A stretch of 64,000 nt of DNA, from NCBI GenBank assembly GCA_003611875.1, contig RAYY01000013.1, positions 1 through 64,000 on the forward strand, read 5' to 3'. This DNA is from a bacterium D16-56 (lineage in GTDB: Bacteria > Bacillota > Clostridia > Lachnospirales > Lachnospiraceae). Below the pieces are notes generated by a model. It was not told where the DNA came from and did not search any database. It worked only from the letters and a program-made list of their open reading frames with translations. How positions within the stretch are numbered: the first letter of the stretch is position 1; each line of letters opens with the position of its first letter. Of this stretch, positions 36,418 through 44,964 are shown piece by piece. The position numbers and the translations under genes are program-made.

Positions 36418-37404
36418 TTATTTCCCACTCCATCTCGGATGGTCATACACTGTTTTGTCAGCCACAAACGGCCACTTTTCTCCCCGGCACACGGCCAGAC
36501 AGCCATCCACACACATGGAAGCCATTTTAATGACCGCCTCTCTTGTCTGCGCAGCAGAATGGGGGCTAATAATGAGATTAGGAGTATGAAAAAGCAGATC
36601 GTCCGGCTGCGGCGGCTCCTGGCAGAACACATCAGTTCCTGCACCGGCAATCACGCCGGTTCTCAGCGCGGCACACAAATCGTCTTCATTGATGATTCCA
36701 CCCCGGCTGCAATTGATCACCAGCGCAGTCTTCCTCATCATGACAAACTCTTTTTCGGCAATCATGTTTCTGGTCTGCTCTGTAAGCGGCACATGAACAG
36801 ACACAATATCAGAATTTTTCAGCAATTCCTTGTAATCAGAGCAGTATTCTGCCCCCAGCTTTTCCACCTGCTCTCTGGTCATAAAGGGATCATATCCCAT
36901 CAGCTTCATCCCGATAGCCTGACAAATTTTTCCGGTTTCCCGGCCGATTGCCCCCAGACCGATGATTCCGACAGTTTTCCCTTCCAGCTCAAAAGCCTTT
37001 TTCGCACCGCGGATCTCCCAGTTTCCATTTGCTGTCTCCACCTGTCCCTCGTACAGATTTTTTGACAGCGCAAACATCATTGCTACCGCATGTTCCGCCA
37101 CACTTCGATTATTCGCCCCTGGAGTAATCACCACCGGAATCCCCAATTCTGTCGCCTTTTTTACGTCCACACTGTCAAATCCCACGCCGGTTCTGCCGAT
37201 GACCTTTAATGCAGGGCTGCTGCTGATGACATGGCTGTCACATTTCGCAATCCGAACGATCAAAACATCCGCGTCTTTCATCTCATCTAGATAATTATTG
37301 GGATCAGGGTTATCTGCTACGTGGATATCGATCTGGCAGCCAGCCTGGGTTTTCAGCCTTTCTATCCCTTCTTCACAAATTGCCTGCGTCATTACAACTT
37401 TCAA
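36418..37404 (-). CDS. D-2-hydroxyacid dehydrogenase
   Basis: 328 residues of the SerA/GyaR superfamily. NAD motif GIIGLGAIGRETG near 144. The catalytic triad consists of the Arg in INCSRGG (~233), the Glu in CQEPP (~262) and the His in SPHSAAQT (~280). There is no C-terminal ACT domain, so it is unlikely to be serine-pathway SerA. Likely converts a 2-hydroxy to a 2-oxo acid in the operon pathway. Two bases separate it from the PdxA-type gene. Confidence 0.88.
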   Translation of the reverse strand: MKVVMTQAICEEGIERLKTQAGCQIDIHVADNPDPNNYLDEMKDADVLIVRIAKCDSHVISSSPALKVIGRTGVGFDSVDVKKATELGIPVVITPGANNRSVAEHAVAMMFALSKNLYEGQVETANGNWEIRGAKKAFELEGKTVGIIGLGAIGRETGKICQAIGMKLMGYDPFMTREQVEKLGAEYCSDYKELLKNSDIVSVHVPLTEQTRNMIAEKEFVMMRKTALVINCSRGGIINEDDLCAALRTGVIAGAGTDVFCQEPPQPDDLLFHTPNLIISPHSAAQTREAVIKMASMCVDGCLAVCRGEKWPFVADKTVYDHPRWSGK

Positions 37405-37406
37405 TC

Positions 37407-38504
37407 CTACTTCCTCCTCCCATTAGATTTCTCCGTTTCCCGGTGCAGTGCCATATGAACAGCATAATCAATGGCATTTACCAGGCTTACTTCATTGCTG
37501 ACTCCCTTTCCTGCCAAAGCAAAGCCAGTCCCATGATCTACACTGGTTCGGATAATCGGCAATCCCAGTGTGATATTTACACCTTCTACCGCTTTCCACG
37601 TCTGCTTGCCCCGATCATAGACAAATCCCACGGTTTTGAGCGGTATATGCCCCTGGTCATGGTACATACAGACTACAATGTCATACCAGCCTCCCAGCGC
37701 TTCCGAGAACACACTGTCCGGCGGGACCGGGCCAATCGCATAGATTCCCATTTTTTTGGCTTTCTCAATAGCCGGACAAATTTCCTCAATTTCTTCTGTT
37801 CCAAAGATCCCATTTTCTCCACAGTGAGGATTTAAACCAGCCACGGCTATCCGGGGATTCTCAATTCCGATTTCCACACACGCCTTGTTGGCAATTTCAA
37901 TCACCTCCAGGACTCGTCCTGCTTTTACCCGGCTGCAGGCTTCTCTCAAGGAACAATGTGTGGAGACATGGATCACCCTCAGATCATGGTATGCCAGCAT
38001 CATGGCATATTTCTCTGTATTGGTATATGTTGCATAAATTTCCGTGTGACCGTCAAAATGGGTATATCCATCGGAAAACTCTCCCTTTGATGCCGCTAAT
38101 GCTTTGTTCATAGCTTCTTTATTTAAAGCATTGGTACATGTAGCATCCACTTTCCCTTTCAAAGCAAGCTGGATCACCTTTCTGACACACTGAAATGCCG
38201 CATTTCCACCTGCAATACTGACCTTTCCTATCTCAAAGGCTGTTACATCGTCAATGAGGTCCATGTGAATGACATCCACGGTTCCAGGAGTAAACCAGGC
38301 ATCTGATACCTCTTTGCATCGATGAATGCGGATCTCGGGATACCCCACGAACAATGCTGCCTGCTCCAGTATCTTTGCATCACCAATCACAATCGGATTA
38401 CAGTGATCATAAAGATCCTGATGCTGCAGTGCCTTGATGGTGATTTCAGGACCATTTCCCGCCGGATCCCCCATGGTGATCCCGATCACTGGTTTTCTGC
38501 TCAT
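37407..38504 (-). CDS. PdxA-family 4-phosphate dehydrogenase (PdxA2-like)
   Basis: 365 residues. PdxA proteins oxidise and decarboxylate 4-phosphohydroxythreonine. The PdxA2 branch, found beside DUF1537 kinases, converts 4-phospho-D-threonate or -erythronate to dihydroxyacetone phosphate and CO2. Seen here: the N-terminal MGDPAGNGPEI, and metal-site His residues in HFDGHTEIYA, NPHCGENG and MYHDQGHIPLK. With a DUF1537 kinase in the same operon and no pyridoxal-synthesis genes nearby, the catabolic branch is much more likely. Confidence 0.85.
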   Translation of the reverse strand: MSRKPVIGITMGDPAGNGPEITIKALQHQDLYDHCNPIVIGDAKILEQAALFVGYPEIRIHRCKEVSDAWFTPGTVDVIHMDLIDDVTAFEIGKVSIAGGNAAFQCVRKVIQLALKGKVDATCTNALNKEAMNKALAASKGEFSDGYTHFDGHTEIYATYTNTEKYAMMLAYHDLRVIHVSTHCSLREACSRVKAGRVLEVIEIANKACVEIGIENPRIAVAGLNPHCGENGIFGTEEIEEICPAIEKAKKMGIYAIGPVPPDSVFSEALGGWYDIVVCMYHDQGHIPLKTVGFVYDRGKQTWKAVEGVNITLGLPIIRTSVDHGTGFALAGKGVSNEVSLVNAIDYAVHMALHRETEKSNGRRK

Positions 38505-38521
38505 AGGCCACTCCCTTCCAT

Positions 38522-39427
38522 TTAATGCATTCCTTTATCAGCATTTTCTTTCAGCACTTTTTTCAGTGCCTCTATACCAGCTTCCGGTACCTGATTAAAT
38601 GGTGCCCGGCATTTCCCTACATTATATCCCAACAGAGATACTGCAGTTTTTACAATGGTATTGGGGTTGCCATATTGGAAGCAGGCACGAAACGATGCAA
38701 TACTGGAATTAGCCGCCTTTGCTTCTTCTATTTTCCCCTCTGCAAACAAATCGTAAATGGAGGCCATGGTATGGGGATAAACATTGGCACATCCTGCGAT
38801 GCCCCCCACACCTCCGGCTGTCAACGTCCAGATAATCAGCTGATCATTGCCAGACAGCATGGAGAAATTCCCATCTGCTTTTTTTCCTGCATCCAGGTAG
38901 GACAAAATATTAGTAAAACTGCCGGAGGAGTCCTTTGCACCTATAATATTTTCAATCTGTGCCAGCCGCTCCACCGTTGCGGGGGCCAAGGCATTTCCGG
39001 TTCGCGCCGGGATATTGTAAAGAACAATGGGCATATCCACTGCGACGGCTATTGCTTTGTAATGCTGATACAATTCCTCCTGGCTGGCTGCTGCAAAACT
39101 TGGGGTGATAACGCTCAGCACGTCTGCCCCTGCCGCCTGTGCCATTTTACACTGTTCAATGGTTTCTTTTGTGGAAATACATCCGGTACCTGCATAAACC
39201 GGAACACGCCCAGCTGCCTCCTCGATTACCGTTTCCAGAACCATCTGTTTTTCTGCCCCATTTAAAATATATCCTTCGCCATTTGTCCCAAAAGCAAACA
39301 GGCCATGAACACCTGCATCGATCTGGCGGTTTACCTGATTTCTTAATTCTGCTGTATTGACGGTCTCATCCTCGTTCATAGGTGTAATAATTGGAGTGAT
39401 AATTCCTTTCAATTCCACTTTTTTCAT
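38522..39427 (-). CDS. DapA/NanA-family class I aldolase (DHDPS superfamily)
   Basis: 301 residues, TIM-barrel pyruvate-dependent lyase. The Schiff-base Lys is in IGAKDSSG (~165), the catalytic Tyr in YNIPARTG (~137), and the carboxylate-binding motif is GTNGEGY (~47). In a catabolic operon it more likely cleaves or dehydrates a 2-keto-3-deoxy sugar acid to pyruvate plus aldehyde than makes dihydrodipicolinate. Substrate not determined. Confidence 0.85.
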   Translation of the reverse strand: MKKVELKGIITPIITPMNEDETVNTAELRNQVNRQIDAGVHGLFAFGTNGEGYILNGAEKQMVLETVIEEAAGRVPVYAGTGCISTKETIEQCKMAQAAGADVLSVITPSFAAASQEELYQHYKAIAVAVDMPIVLYNIPARTGNALAPATVERLAQIENIIGAKDSSGSFTNILSYLDAGKKADGNFSMLSGNDQLIIWTLTAGGVGGIAGCANVYPHTMASIYDLFAEGKIEEAKAANSSIASFRACFQYGNPNTIVKTAVSLLGYNVGKCRAPFNQVPEAGIEALKKVLKENADKGMH

Positions 39428-39468
39428 TGCAATTTCTTCCTTTCTATTATGATAAGCTTCTTCCTGTT

Positions 39469-40623
39469 CTACAAGATCTCCAAATACAAGCGTCTGGCAT
39501 CCTCTGCTGTAACCTTCCGCATATTATTTACCAAAAGCCGATGAACCTTCATGCCAGAACTTACCAAGGTTTCCAGATCTTCTTTTGGCACATTGTATTT
39601 TTTTAAGCTGACTGGTATATCCAGATGCTTCACGATATCCTCCAGACGATTCAAAACCCATGCAGATTTTTCTTCATCGTCAAGAGACAGATCCCCACTG
39701 TGCGCCACTTTGTCATAAGCTCTGGCAAATCGTTCCCGGCAAACCGGTTCATTAAACTTCATTACAGGCAGCAGCAGCATCGCATTGGAGACCCCATGTG
39801 GAATATGATATTTGCCGCCCAACGGATACGATAGTGCATGTACTGCTGTTGTCCCTGAAGCTGTAATGGCAATGCCTGCATAAAATGCAGCAATCAGCAT
39901 TTTGTTTTTTGCCTGGAAGGCCTTTGGGTTGTCGCAGGCTTCCTTGATATTGTTCAGAATCAGGTCCAGCGCTTCAAGTGCAAAGGTATCGCTGAATGGA
40001 TTTGCCTTGTTCGAAGTAAAGCACTCAATCGCATGAGCCAAAGCATCAACCCCCGTAGATGCTGCGATCTTTCTCGGCAACCGGACAAGCATCTCTGCAT
40101 CCAGAATAACTGCATCTGCGATCATCTCCGGATTCACAATTCCCACTTTCAATTCCTTTTCCGGCACGGACACGATGCTGTTTGGTGTTGCCTCAGATCC
40201 GGTGCCTGCCGTCGTCGGAATCATAATGCTACGAACGCTTTTCTTCCCCAGCAAAGGATTTTCCAGCAAATCTCGTACCGTATATTTACCTGTAACCAGG
40301 ATAGATGCTAATTTGGCAATATCCATCACACTGCCGCCGCCTATAGCAATAATATGATCTGCGCCGATTCCTCGAAATATATCTACAATGGCCTGTACCT
40401 GGTCACAGGTCGGTTCTGCAGGAAGTTCATCCAGAACCGTGATTTCTGCTCCGCTCTCCCTGACAATGGACAACGGATACTCCAGCAGCCCTGCATTGAC
40501 AATCCCTTTATCACAAAAAACTGCGATTTTTTTTGCCCCTTCTGTCACAGCTTTCATCTGCTGCAGCGCATGTTCTCCACTATAGATCTCTCGCGGCAGC
40601 TTCAAGCTGTAGCTCGTCAACAT
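39469..40623 (-). CDS. Iron-containing alcohol dehydrogenase
   Basis: 384 residues, group III. NAD motif IAIGGGSVMDIAK near 92. Metal ligands are the Asp in ASTGVDALAHAIE with its His (~195-199) and two His in LGGKYHIPHG (~263-276). Probably reduces the aldehyde released by the aldolase or oxidises a sugar-acid alcohol. Its start overlaps the end of the DUF1537 kinase gene by seven bases. Confidence 0.88.
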   Translation of the reverse strand: MLTSYSLKLPREIYSGEHALQQMKAVTEGAKKIAVFCDKGIVNAGLLEYPLSIVRESGAEITVLDELPAEPTCDQVQAIVDIFRGIGADHIIAIGGGSVMDIAKLASILVTGKYTVRDLLENPLLGKKSVRSIMIPTTAGTGSEATPNSIVSVPEKELKVGIVNPEMIADAVILDAEMLVRLPRKIAASTGVDALAHAIECFTSNKANPFSDTFALEALDLILNNIKEACDNPKAFQAKNKMLIAAFYAGIAITASGTTAVHALSYPLGGKYHIPHGVSNAMLLLPVMKFNEPVCRERFARAYDKVAHSGDLSLDDEEKSAWVLNRLEDIVKHLDIPVSLKKYNVPKEDLETLVSSGMKVHRLLVNNMRKVTAEDARRLYLEIL

Positions 40624-41906
40624 AACATTCCCTCCTTTTTTTCTCCGAGTATTTGTTCCGCCAGCTCCACAATCAAATTTTCTTTCCCGAAGCCGCCAGA
40701 TTTAGAAATGAGTTTGTAAACTTTTCCTTTTATCTCAAACTGTGAGAGCACCGTCCCCGGCGCCATCTCGCAAATTGGGATCATCTCCTCTACCTGCGCC
40801 TGTTTCATAAAGCCCAGCAAAGTATCTCCTCCGGTAATTAATAATGTACAATCTGAAGCATTCTCTATAAAGCATCTCACCAGATAACCCAGGGTATCTG
40901 CTATCTGTACCCGCAAGGTATCCCGATCCAGCCCCAGCTCCTGCGCATACCTCCTGGTATCGGGTTCTTCTGCTGTGTCATTGCTGTCCAGAATACATAA
41001 TGCGGAGTTTCGATAACATTCCAAAAGTTCCCTTGCCTTAGTTCTTCCGATTTCAGTCTGAAAATATTCCGGATCCAATTTTTGTCGTGGGGTCAAACGC
41101 AGACGGACAAAACCACGTTTCTCGGCATAGTCAAGCTGGGCACAGGTAATGGGATTTACACTTCCACAGGCCACCAGCAATTTAGGAATAAACTCTGGCT
41201 GCTTGTGCCGGCCTCCTGCCAGCTTCAGCAGTGCAGGCAGCGTTTCTGCCATCCCGGCACATCCCGCAAGCACCCCTAATTGTCCGGCATCACTCAATGC
41301 ATGGGCCAGCGCCGCCATATCGTCATCCGTTTTCGCATCATATACTGCGATTTCTGGTTTTCCAACTCCCGCCATTTCTCCACCTGTCATCACAATTCCA
41401 TCTGACACCACTCGCACCGATACTTTACTCTGTGCAGCAATCATCTTAGGAATTTCCGAACATGTTACCGGTTCAAATGGATCTTTTCCAAATACGCTTT
41501 CCTGCACAGGAATTCCGTCTATGTAATGTATCCCATTTTGTGTTGTTCTTCCCATTTTTGGAAATGCCGGAAGAAAATGAAGAACCTGACATCCACTTCC
41601 ATCTAATACTGCAGTCAATTCACTTCCTATATTTCCTCTTAATGCAGAATCTGTCTTTTTATAAATATAAGGGATCCCTGCTTCTCTGGCATTCTTCGTG
41701 ATATGATATACTTTCCGATATGCGTCCTGGCTGGAAATATGCCGCGTCTCCGCGTCCATCACCAACACGGATACTTGCTCTGACGTACAAGTGAAATCGT
41801 AGTGTTCATCCCTGATTACGCGAACTTCTGCGCCGCTTTCCGCGAATTTTACACCCGTGTCCAGTGCGCCAGTAAAATCATCTGCGATAATCAACAGTCT
41901 GACCAT
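40617..41906 (-). CDS. DUF1537 four-carbon acid sugar kinase
   Basis: 429 residues. The family phosphorylates four-carbon sugar acids (threonate, erythronate, 3-oxo-tetronate). Domain 1 begins IIADDFTGALDTGVKFA, with the DDFTGA substrate motif. Domain 2 contains the nucleotide-binding LLITGGDTLLGFM near residue 352. GGAGG six bases before the ATG at 41906 sets the start; the frame extends seven codons further. First gene of the operon, next to its promoter and divergent from the regulator. Confidence 0.87.
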   Translation of the reverse strand: MVRLLIIADDFTGALDTGVKFAESGAEVRVIRDEHYDFTCTSEQVSVLVMDAETRHISSQDAYRKVYHITKNAREAGIPYIYKKTDSALRGNIGSELTAVLDGSGCQVLHFLPAFPKMGRTTQNGIHYIDGIPVQESVFGKDPFEPVTCSEIPKMIAAQSKVSVRVVSDGIVMTGGEMAGVGKPEIAVYDAKTDDDMAALAHALSDAGQLGVLAGCAGMAETLPALLKLAGGRHKQPEFIPKLLVACGSVNPITCAQLDYAEKRGFVRLRLTPRQKLDPEYFQTEIGRTKARELLECYRNSALCILDSNDTAEEPDTRRYAQELGLDRDTLRVQIADTLGYLVRCFIENASDCTLLITGGDTLLGFMKQAQVEEMIPICEMAPGTVLSQFEIKGKVYKLISKSGGFGKENLIVELAEQILGEKKEGMLC

Positions 41907-41994
41907 TCTATTCCTCCATTTCATCACTCTTTATGAATGTTCTATTTTGAAACACTTTTCTTTGTTTCTTTTTGACTCAACTTTCTTTTGTTTC

Positions 41995-42023
41995 ATTTTA
42001 TCTATATTTCTTCATTTTTTCAA
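41995..42023 (-). promoter_or_regulatory. Promoter of the ten-gene hydroxy-acid operon
   Basis: TTGAAA (42018-42023), 17-base spacer, TAAAAT (41995-42000) on the minus strand. This is a sigma-A-type promoter. I see no sigma-54 (GG-N10-GC type) element in this gap. A GTTTCA half-site overlaps the -10 (41990-41995). Confidence 0.6.
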
Positions 42024-42043
42024 TCCCTTTTTAGAAGCATTTA

Positions 42044-42058
42044 GTTTCAATATGAAAC
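42044..42058. promoter_or_regulatory. GTTTCA-N3-TGAAAC operator in the divergent gap
   Basis: Perfect 6-bp arms with a three-base spacer, GTTTCA at 42044 and TGAAAC at 42053. Single half-sites recur at 41948-41953 and 41990-41995. It lies upstream of both divergent promoters, fitting an activator dimer. The likely binder is the adjacent regulator's Fis-type domain. Confidence 0.55.
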
Positions 42059-42072
42059 TTTTTTGATTTTTC

Positions 42073-42101
42073 TAGACTTTTTATTTTCATTTTGATACAA
42101 T
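42073..42101 (+). promoter_or_regulatory. Putative promoter of the PrpR-type regulator
   Basis: TAGACT (42073-42078), 17-base spacer, TACAAT (42096-42101). The -35 is weak. Confidence 0.4.
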
Positions 42102-42185
42102 ATTTAAATCAGATTGCAGATCATTAACCAAACTTTATGGACAATGGATGAATTATATTTTTTTGTAAAACAGAAGGGAGCTTTT

Positions 42186-44051
42186 ATGGAACAAAATCAT
42201 ATTTTAGAAAACAAAAACCGTTCTCCCAGACCCATTCGCATTCTTGGCATCGCACCTTATAAAGGCATGAAGGCTATTATGCAGGGACTTGCTGCAGAGC
42301 GGGATGATATCGATTTGGATGTATTTATAGGTGATTTGGAGCAAGGAGTAGAAATCGCTCAACGCAATATTCACAGTAATTATGATATTATTATTTCTCG
42401 CGGAGGGACTGCTGAATTAATCAATCAAATCACCCATATTCCTGTTATTGAGGTGGCATTATCCGTCTATGACATTCTGCGTGCTATCAAGCTGGCACAA
42501 AATTATGCCGATCGCTATGCTATCATGGGCTTTCCAGGAATAACGGAAAATGCTCATCTTCTCTGCGATCTGTTACAATATAAAATAGACATTTTTACGA
42601 TCCACAGCCAGGAGGAGGTACAAAAAACCTTAAAAGAATTAAAAAGACAGGGATATCGCATGGTTCTCTGTGATATGATCACAAATACTACGGCCAAACG
42701 TTTAGGTATGAACGCTATCCTGATTACATCCGGTACCGAAAGTATCTCTGCCGCCTTTGATCAGGCAGTTAAACTAAGCACCAGTTATGCTTCCATTAAA
42801 GCAGAAAACAATTTTTTCAGCGATATCCTTCGGAACAGCTCCCACTATACCCTTGTTCTGAGACAGGATGGAGAAATATTTTTCTCCTCTTTTGAGGATG
42901 CTCACACTTTTTCACTGCTCAACGTATTGAAAAAAGAGCTTACTAATGTCTTAAACGGCACTACGCTCAAATTTTTCAGAAACGTCGATGGCACCTTATA
43001 TTCTTTTACCTGTTGTTCCATATCACTTATGGACCGATCCTATGGTGTTTTTTACTTTACATCCAGCCCCGTTCCTCTTGCCACGAGTAAATACGGGATT
43101 CGATATTCAAATCAGCAAGAAGCTGAGGATCAATTTTTTAACAGCTTTTATAGCATTACCAGCTCTGCCGGCAATTTACAGGCAACGATCAATAATATTG
43201 ACCAGACAGCATTTCCGATCATGCTGTCCGGAGAATCCGGTTCCGGCAAGACACAGGCGGCACGAATCATTTATTCCAAAAGCCAGTTCCGCGGCAACCC
43301 ACTGATTAGCATTGACTGCTCTTTGATCAATGATAAAAGCTGGAATTTTATTACCAATCATTACAATTCACCGTTTAACGACAACAACAATACAATCTAT
43401 TTAAGCGATATCACAGCACTGCCTGAAAATCGGCTCCGTCAGCTTCTGTCCATTATTATTGATACCGGACTATGCAGGCGAAATCGAGTCATCCTCTCCT
43501 GCAGCTTCCAGGCTGGCCATGGCATACCATCAAAAGCAATGGAATTCGTCAATCAACTTTCCTGTATCACCGTGCACCTTTCTCCTTTGAGGGATTTGAT
43601 TAACGAAATTCCCACACTTTCCAGCCTGTATTTAAATACCATCAACTTTTCCATGACTAACCAGATCATTGGCTTTGAACCAGAAGCCATGGAACTCTTG
43701 AAACAGTATGACTGGCCCTACAACTATACACAATTTAAACGCGTTCTTAACGAACTAGCTCTGATTACGACTACCCCGTACATCCAGGCAAACCATGTAG
43801 CGACCTTGTTGGAAAAAGAACGGAGTACATTTACTTCCTCCATAATTAAAAGCAAAAAATCAGAAGCAGACCAGAATGTAAACACATCCGCATCTGCTTC
43901 CGACATTTATCCTATTAATTTAAATCGCACACTGGAAGAAATTACAAATGAAATTATTCACCTGACATTAGAAAGAAACGGCGGCAACCAGAGTGCCGCA
44001 GCCAAAAAGCTGGGAATTGGACGCACAACATTATGGCGCTATCTGAAATAG
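42186..44051 (+). CDS. PrpR-N / AAA / Fis transcriptional regulator lacking GAFTGA
   Basis: 621 residues. An N-terminal PrpR-N sensor (~15-185; VDVFIGDLEQG-like start, IIISRGGTAELI) is followed by a PAS-like segment (~205-300). An AAA+ domain with Walker A GESGSGKTQAA comes next (~345), and a C-terminal Fis helix-turn-helix (GGNQSAAAKKLGIGRTTLWR). The GAFTGA loop that contacts sigma-54 is missing: the corresponding region reads ITNHYNSPFND. It therefore probably works with ordinary polymerase, like TyrR. AAGGGAG five bases before the ATG at 42186 sets the start. Divergent from, and likely controlling, the hydroxy-acid operon. Confidence 0.82.
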   Translation: MEQNHILENKNRSPRPIRILGIAPYKGMKAIMQGLAAERDDIDLDVFIGDLEQGVEIAQRNIHSNYDIIISRGGTAELINQITHIPVIEVALSVYDILRAIKLAQNYADRYAIMGFPGITENAHLLCDLLQYKIDIFTIHSQEEVQKTLKELKRQGYRMVLCDMITNTTAKRLGMNAILITSGTESISAAFDQAVKLSTSYASIKAENNFFSDILRNSSHYTLVLRQDGEIFFSSFEDAHTFSLLNVLKKELTNVLNGTTLKFFRNVDGTLYSFTCCSISLMDRSYGVFYFTSSPVPLATSKYGIRYSNQQEAEDQFFNSFYSITSSAGNLQATINNIDQTAFPIMLSGESGSGKTQAARIIYSKSQFRGNPLISIDCSLINDKSWNFITNHYNSPFNDNNNTIYLSDITALPENRLRQLLSIIIDTGLCRRNRVILSCSFQAGHGIPSKAMEFVNQLSCITVHLSPLRDLINEIPTLSSLYLNTINFSMTNQIIGFEPEAMELLKQYDWPYNYTQFKRVLNELALITTTPYIQANHVATLLEKERSTFTSSIIKSKKSEADQNVNTSASASDIYPINLNRTLEEITNEIIHLTLERNGGNQSAAAKKLGIGRTTLWRYLK

Positions 44052-44186
44052 AATATCTTCTACGATCGGGGACCCATTGTTTTCCTACCCCGACCGATCC
44101 AGGTTGCACAGAACAGCCGGGTTATTCCACGCAAACTGATCATGCTTAAAATAAAAAAGCTGGAAAAAAATGTATAAAAATACCAG

Positions 44187-44215
44187 TTGACATTTCAGAC
44201 AATAACGTTTACAAT
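44187..44215 (+). promoter_or_regulatory. Promoter of the T-box operon
   Basis: TTGACA (44187-44192), 17-base spacer, TACAAT (44210-44215). The transcript start is expected near 44222. The 135 bases before it, back to the regulator stop, hold only a GC-rich imperfect inverted repeat and no gene. Confidence 0.8.
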
Positions 44216-44221
44216 AGCCCT

Positions 44222-44485
44222 AAACCAGAGAAGAGGAAGTTACGCTTTTATACGATCTCCAGAGAGTCCGGGATGGTGTGAGCCGGATGATGCCAGTGAA
44301 AGCGAGTGGGCCTCTGAGGGCAAGATGAACGGTTTTTCCCAGTAGTTGCGACGCAGGGCCGGCGTTATCAGGCCAGGGATGTGATGGCATCCTGTCAGAG
44401 TGGGCATACATAGGTATGTCAATTAAGGTGGCACCGCAGGTCTATTACCTGTCCTTGAAGATTACTTCAAGGGCAGTTTTTTATT
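44222..44485 (+). promoter_or_regulatory. T-box leader, probable serine specifier
   Basis: Stem I begins with the GA-rich AGAAGAGGAAGTTA, has the conserved AGAGAG (44261-44266), and the apical stem TCCGG/CCGGA with GGTGTGAG in its loop. The conserved T-box AAGGTGGCACCGCAGG is at 44425-44440. The competing terminator pairs CTGTCCTTGAAG (44449-44460) with CTTCAAGGGCAG (44465-44476), followed by six T. On the 3' side of the specifier loop GAA is followed by AGC (44301-44303), a serine codon, then GAGTGGGCC. Uncharged tRNA would switch on the operon. The specifier assignment is moderately sure; the T-box is very sure. Confidence 0.9.
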
Positions 44486-44488
44486 GCA

Positions 44489-44523
44489 GTGAAAGTCTCA
44501 TCGCCGAAGGCGATTTAAAATCA
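44489..44523 (+). repeat. 35-bp dispersed repeat, copy 2
   Basis: Same element as 29546-29580 with two differences. It lies between the T-box terminator and the ribosome binding site of the next gene. Its last bases run into AAGGAGG. Confidence 0.8.
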
Positions 44524-44535
44524 AGGAGGAAATCC

Positions 44536-44898
44536 ATGGATGATCATTTTACACTATACGACTTAAAAGTAGAAGTCACTGCCTCAGACCGTCCGATGGT
44601 CTGCAGCCACAAGGAGGGCGATTATTTTCTGGTAGAAGGGGAAAACCTGGTATTCCCTCAGACCCACTCTTTTTCCATGTATGCATTAAGCGCATTGCTG
44701 CCGCTGCTTCCTGCCAAACAGCGCCCCCTGGATGAAAATGACTGGATGCTCTCAGACAGCCTGATTGCATGTCCGGATCCCAACTGCGGCGCCCGATTTA
44801 AAATCACAAGAATCGGAAAGCGCACACTAAAGCATGGAGACTGTACCGTTGTCCCCATAAATCATCATACAGGCCATACAGCAAATCGCCATGAATAA
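44536..44898 (+). CDS. TIGR04076 family protein
   Basis: 120 residues, soluble. Family features seen: a beta-rich N-terminus (YDLKVEVTASDRPMVCSHKE, GDYF), FSMYALSALLPLLPAKQR, and a cysteine pair in SLIACPDPNCGARFKITRIG. The ATG at 44536 follows AAGGAGG by six bases. First gene of the T-box operon. Its biochemical role is unknown; family members often sit beside oxidoreductases, as here. Confidence 0.75.
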   Translation: MDDHFTLYDLKVEVTASDRPMVCSHKEGDYFLVEGENLVFPQTHSFSMYALSALLPLLPAKQRPLDENDWMLSDSLIACPDPNCGARFKITRIGKRTLKHGDCTVVPINHHTGHTANRHE

Positions 44899-44964
44899 AA
44901 GCCCGCGTCCATGGCCCTTGGCGAAAAAATATTCAAACGAAAATACAAGTAGGAGGAACCAGAA

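Noticed and set aside
41907-42185. Sigma-54 promoter for the PrpR-regulated operon
   Set aside because: No TGGCAC-N5-TTGC-like element seen, and the regulator lacks GAFTGA.
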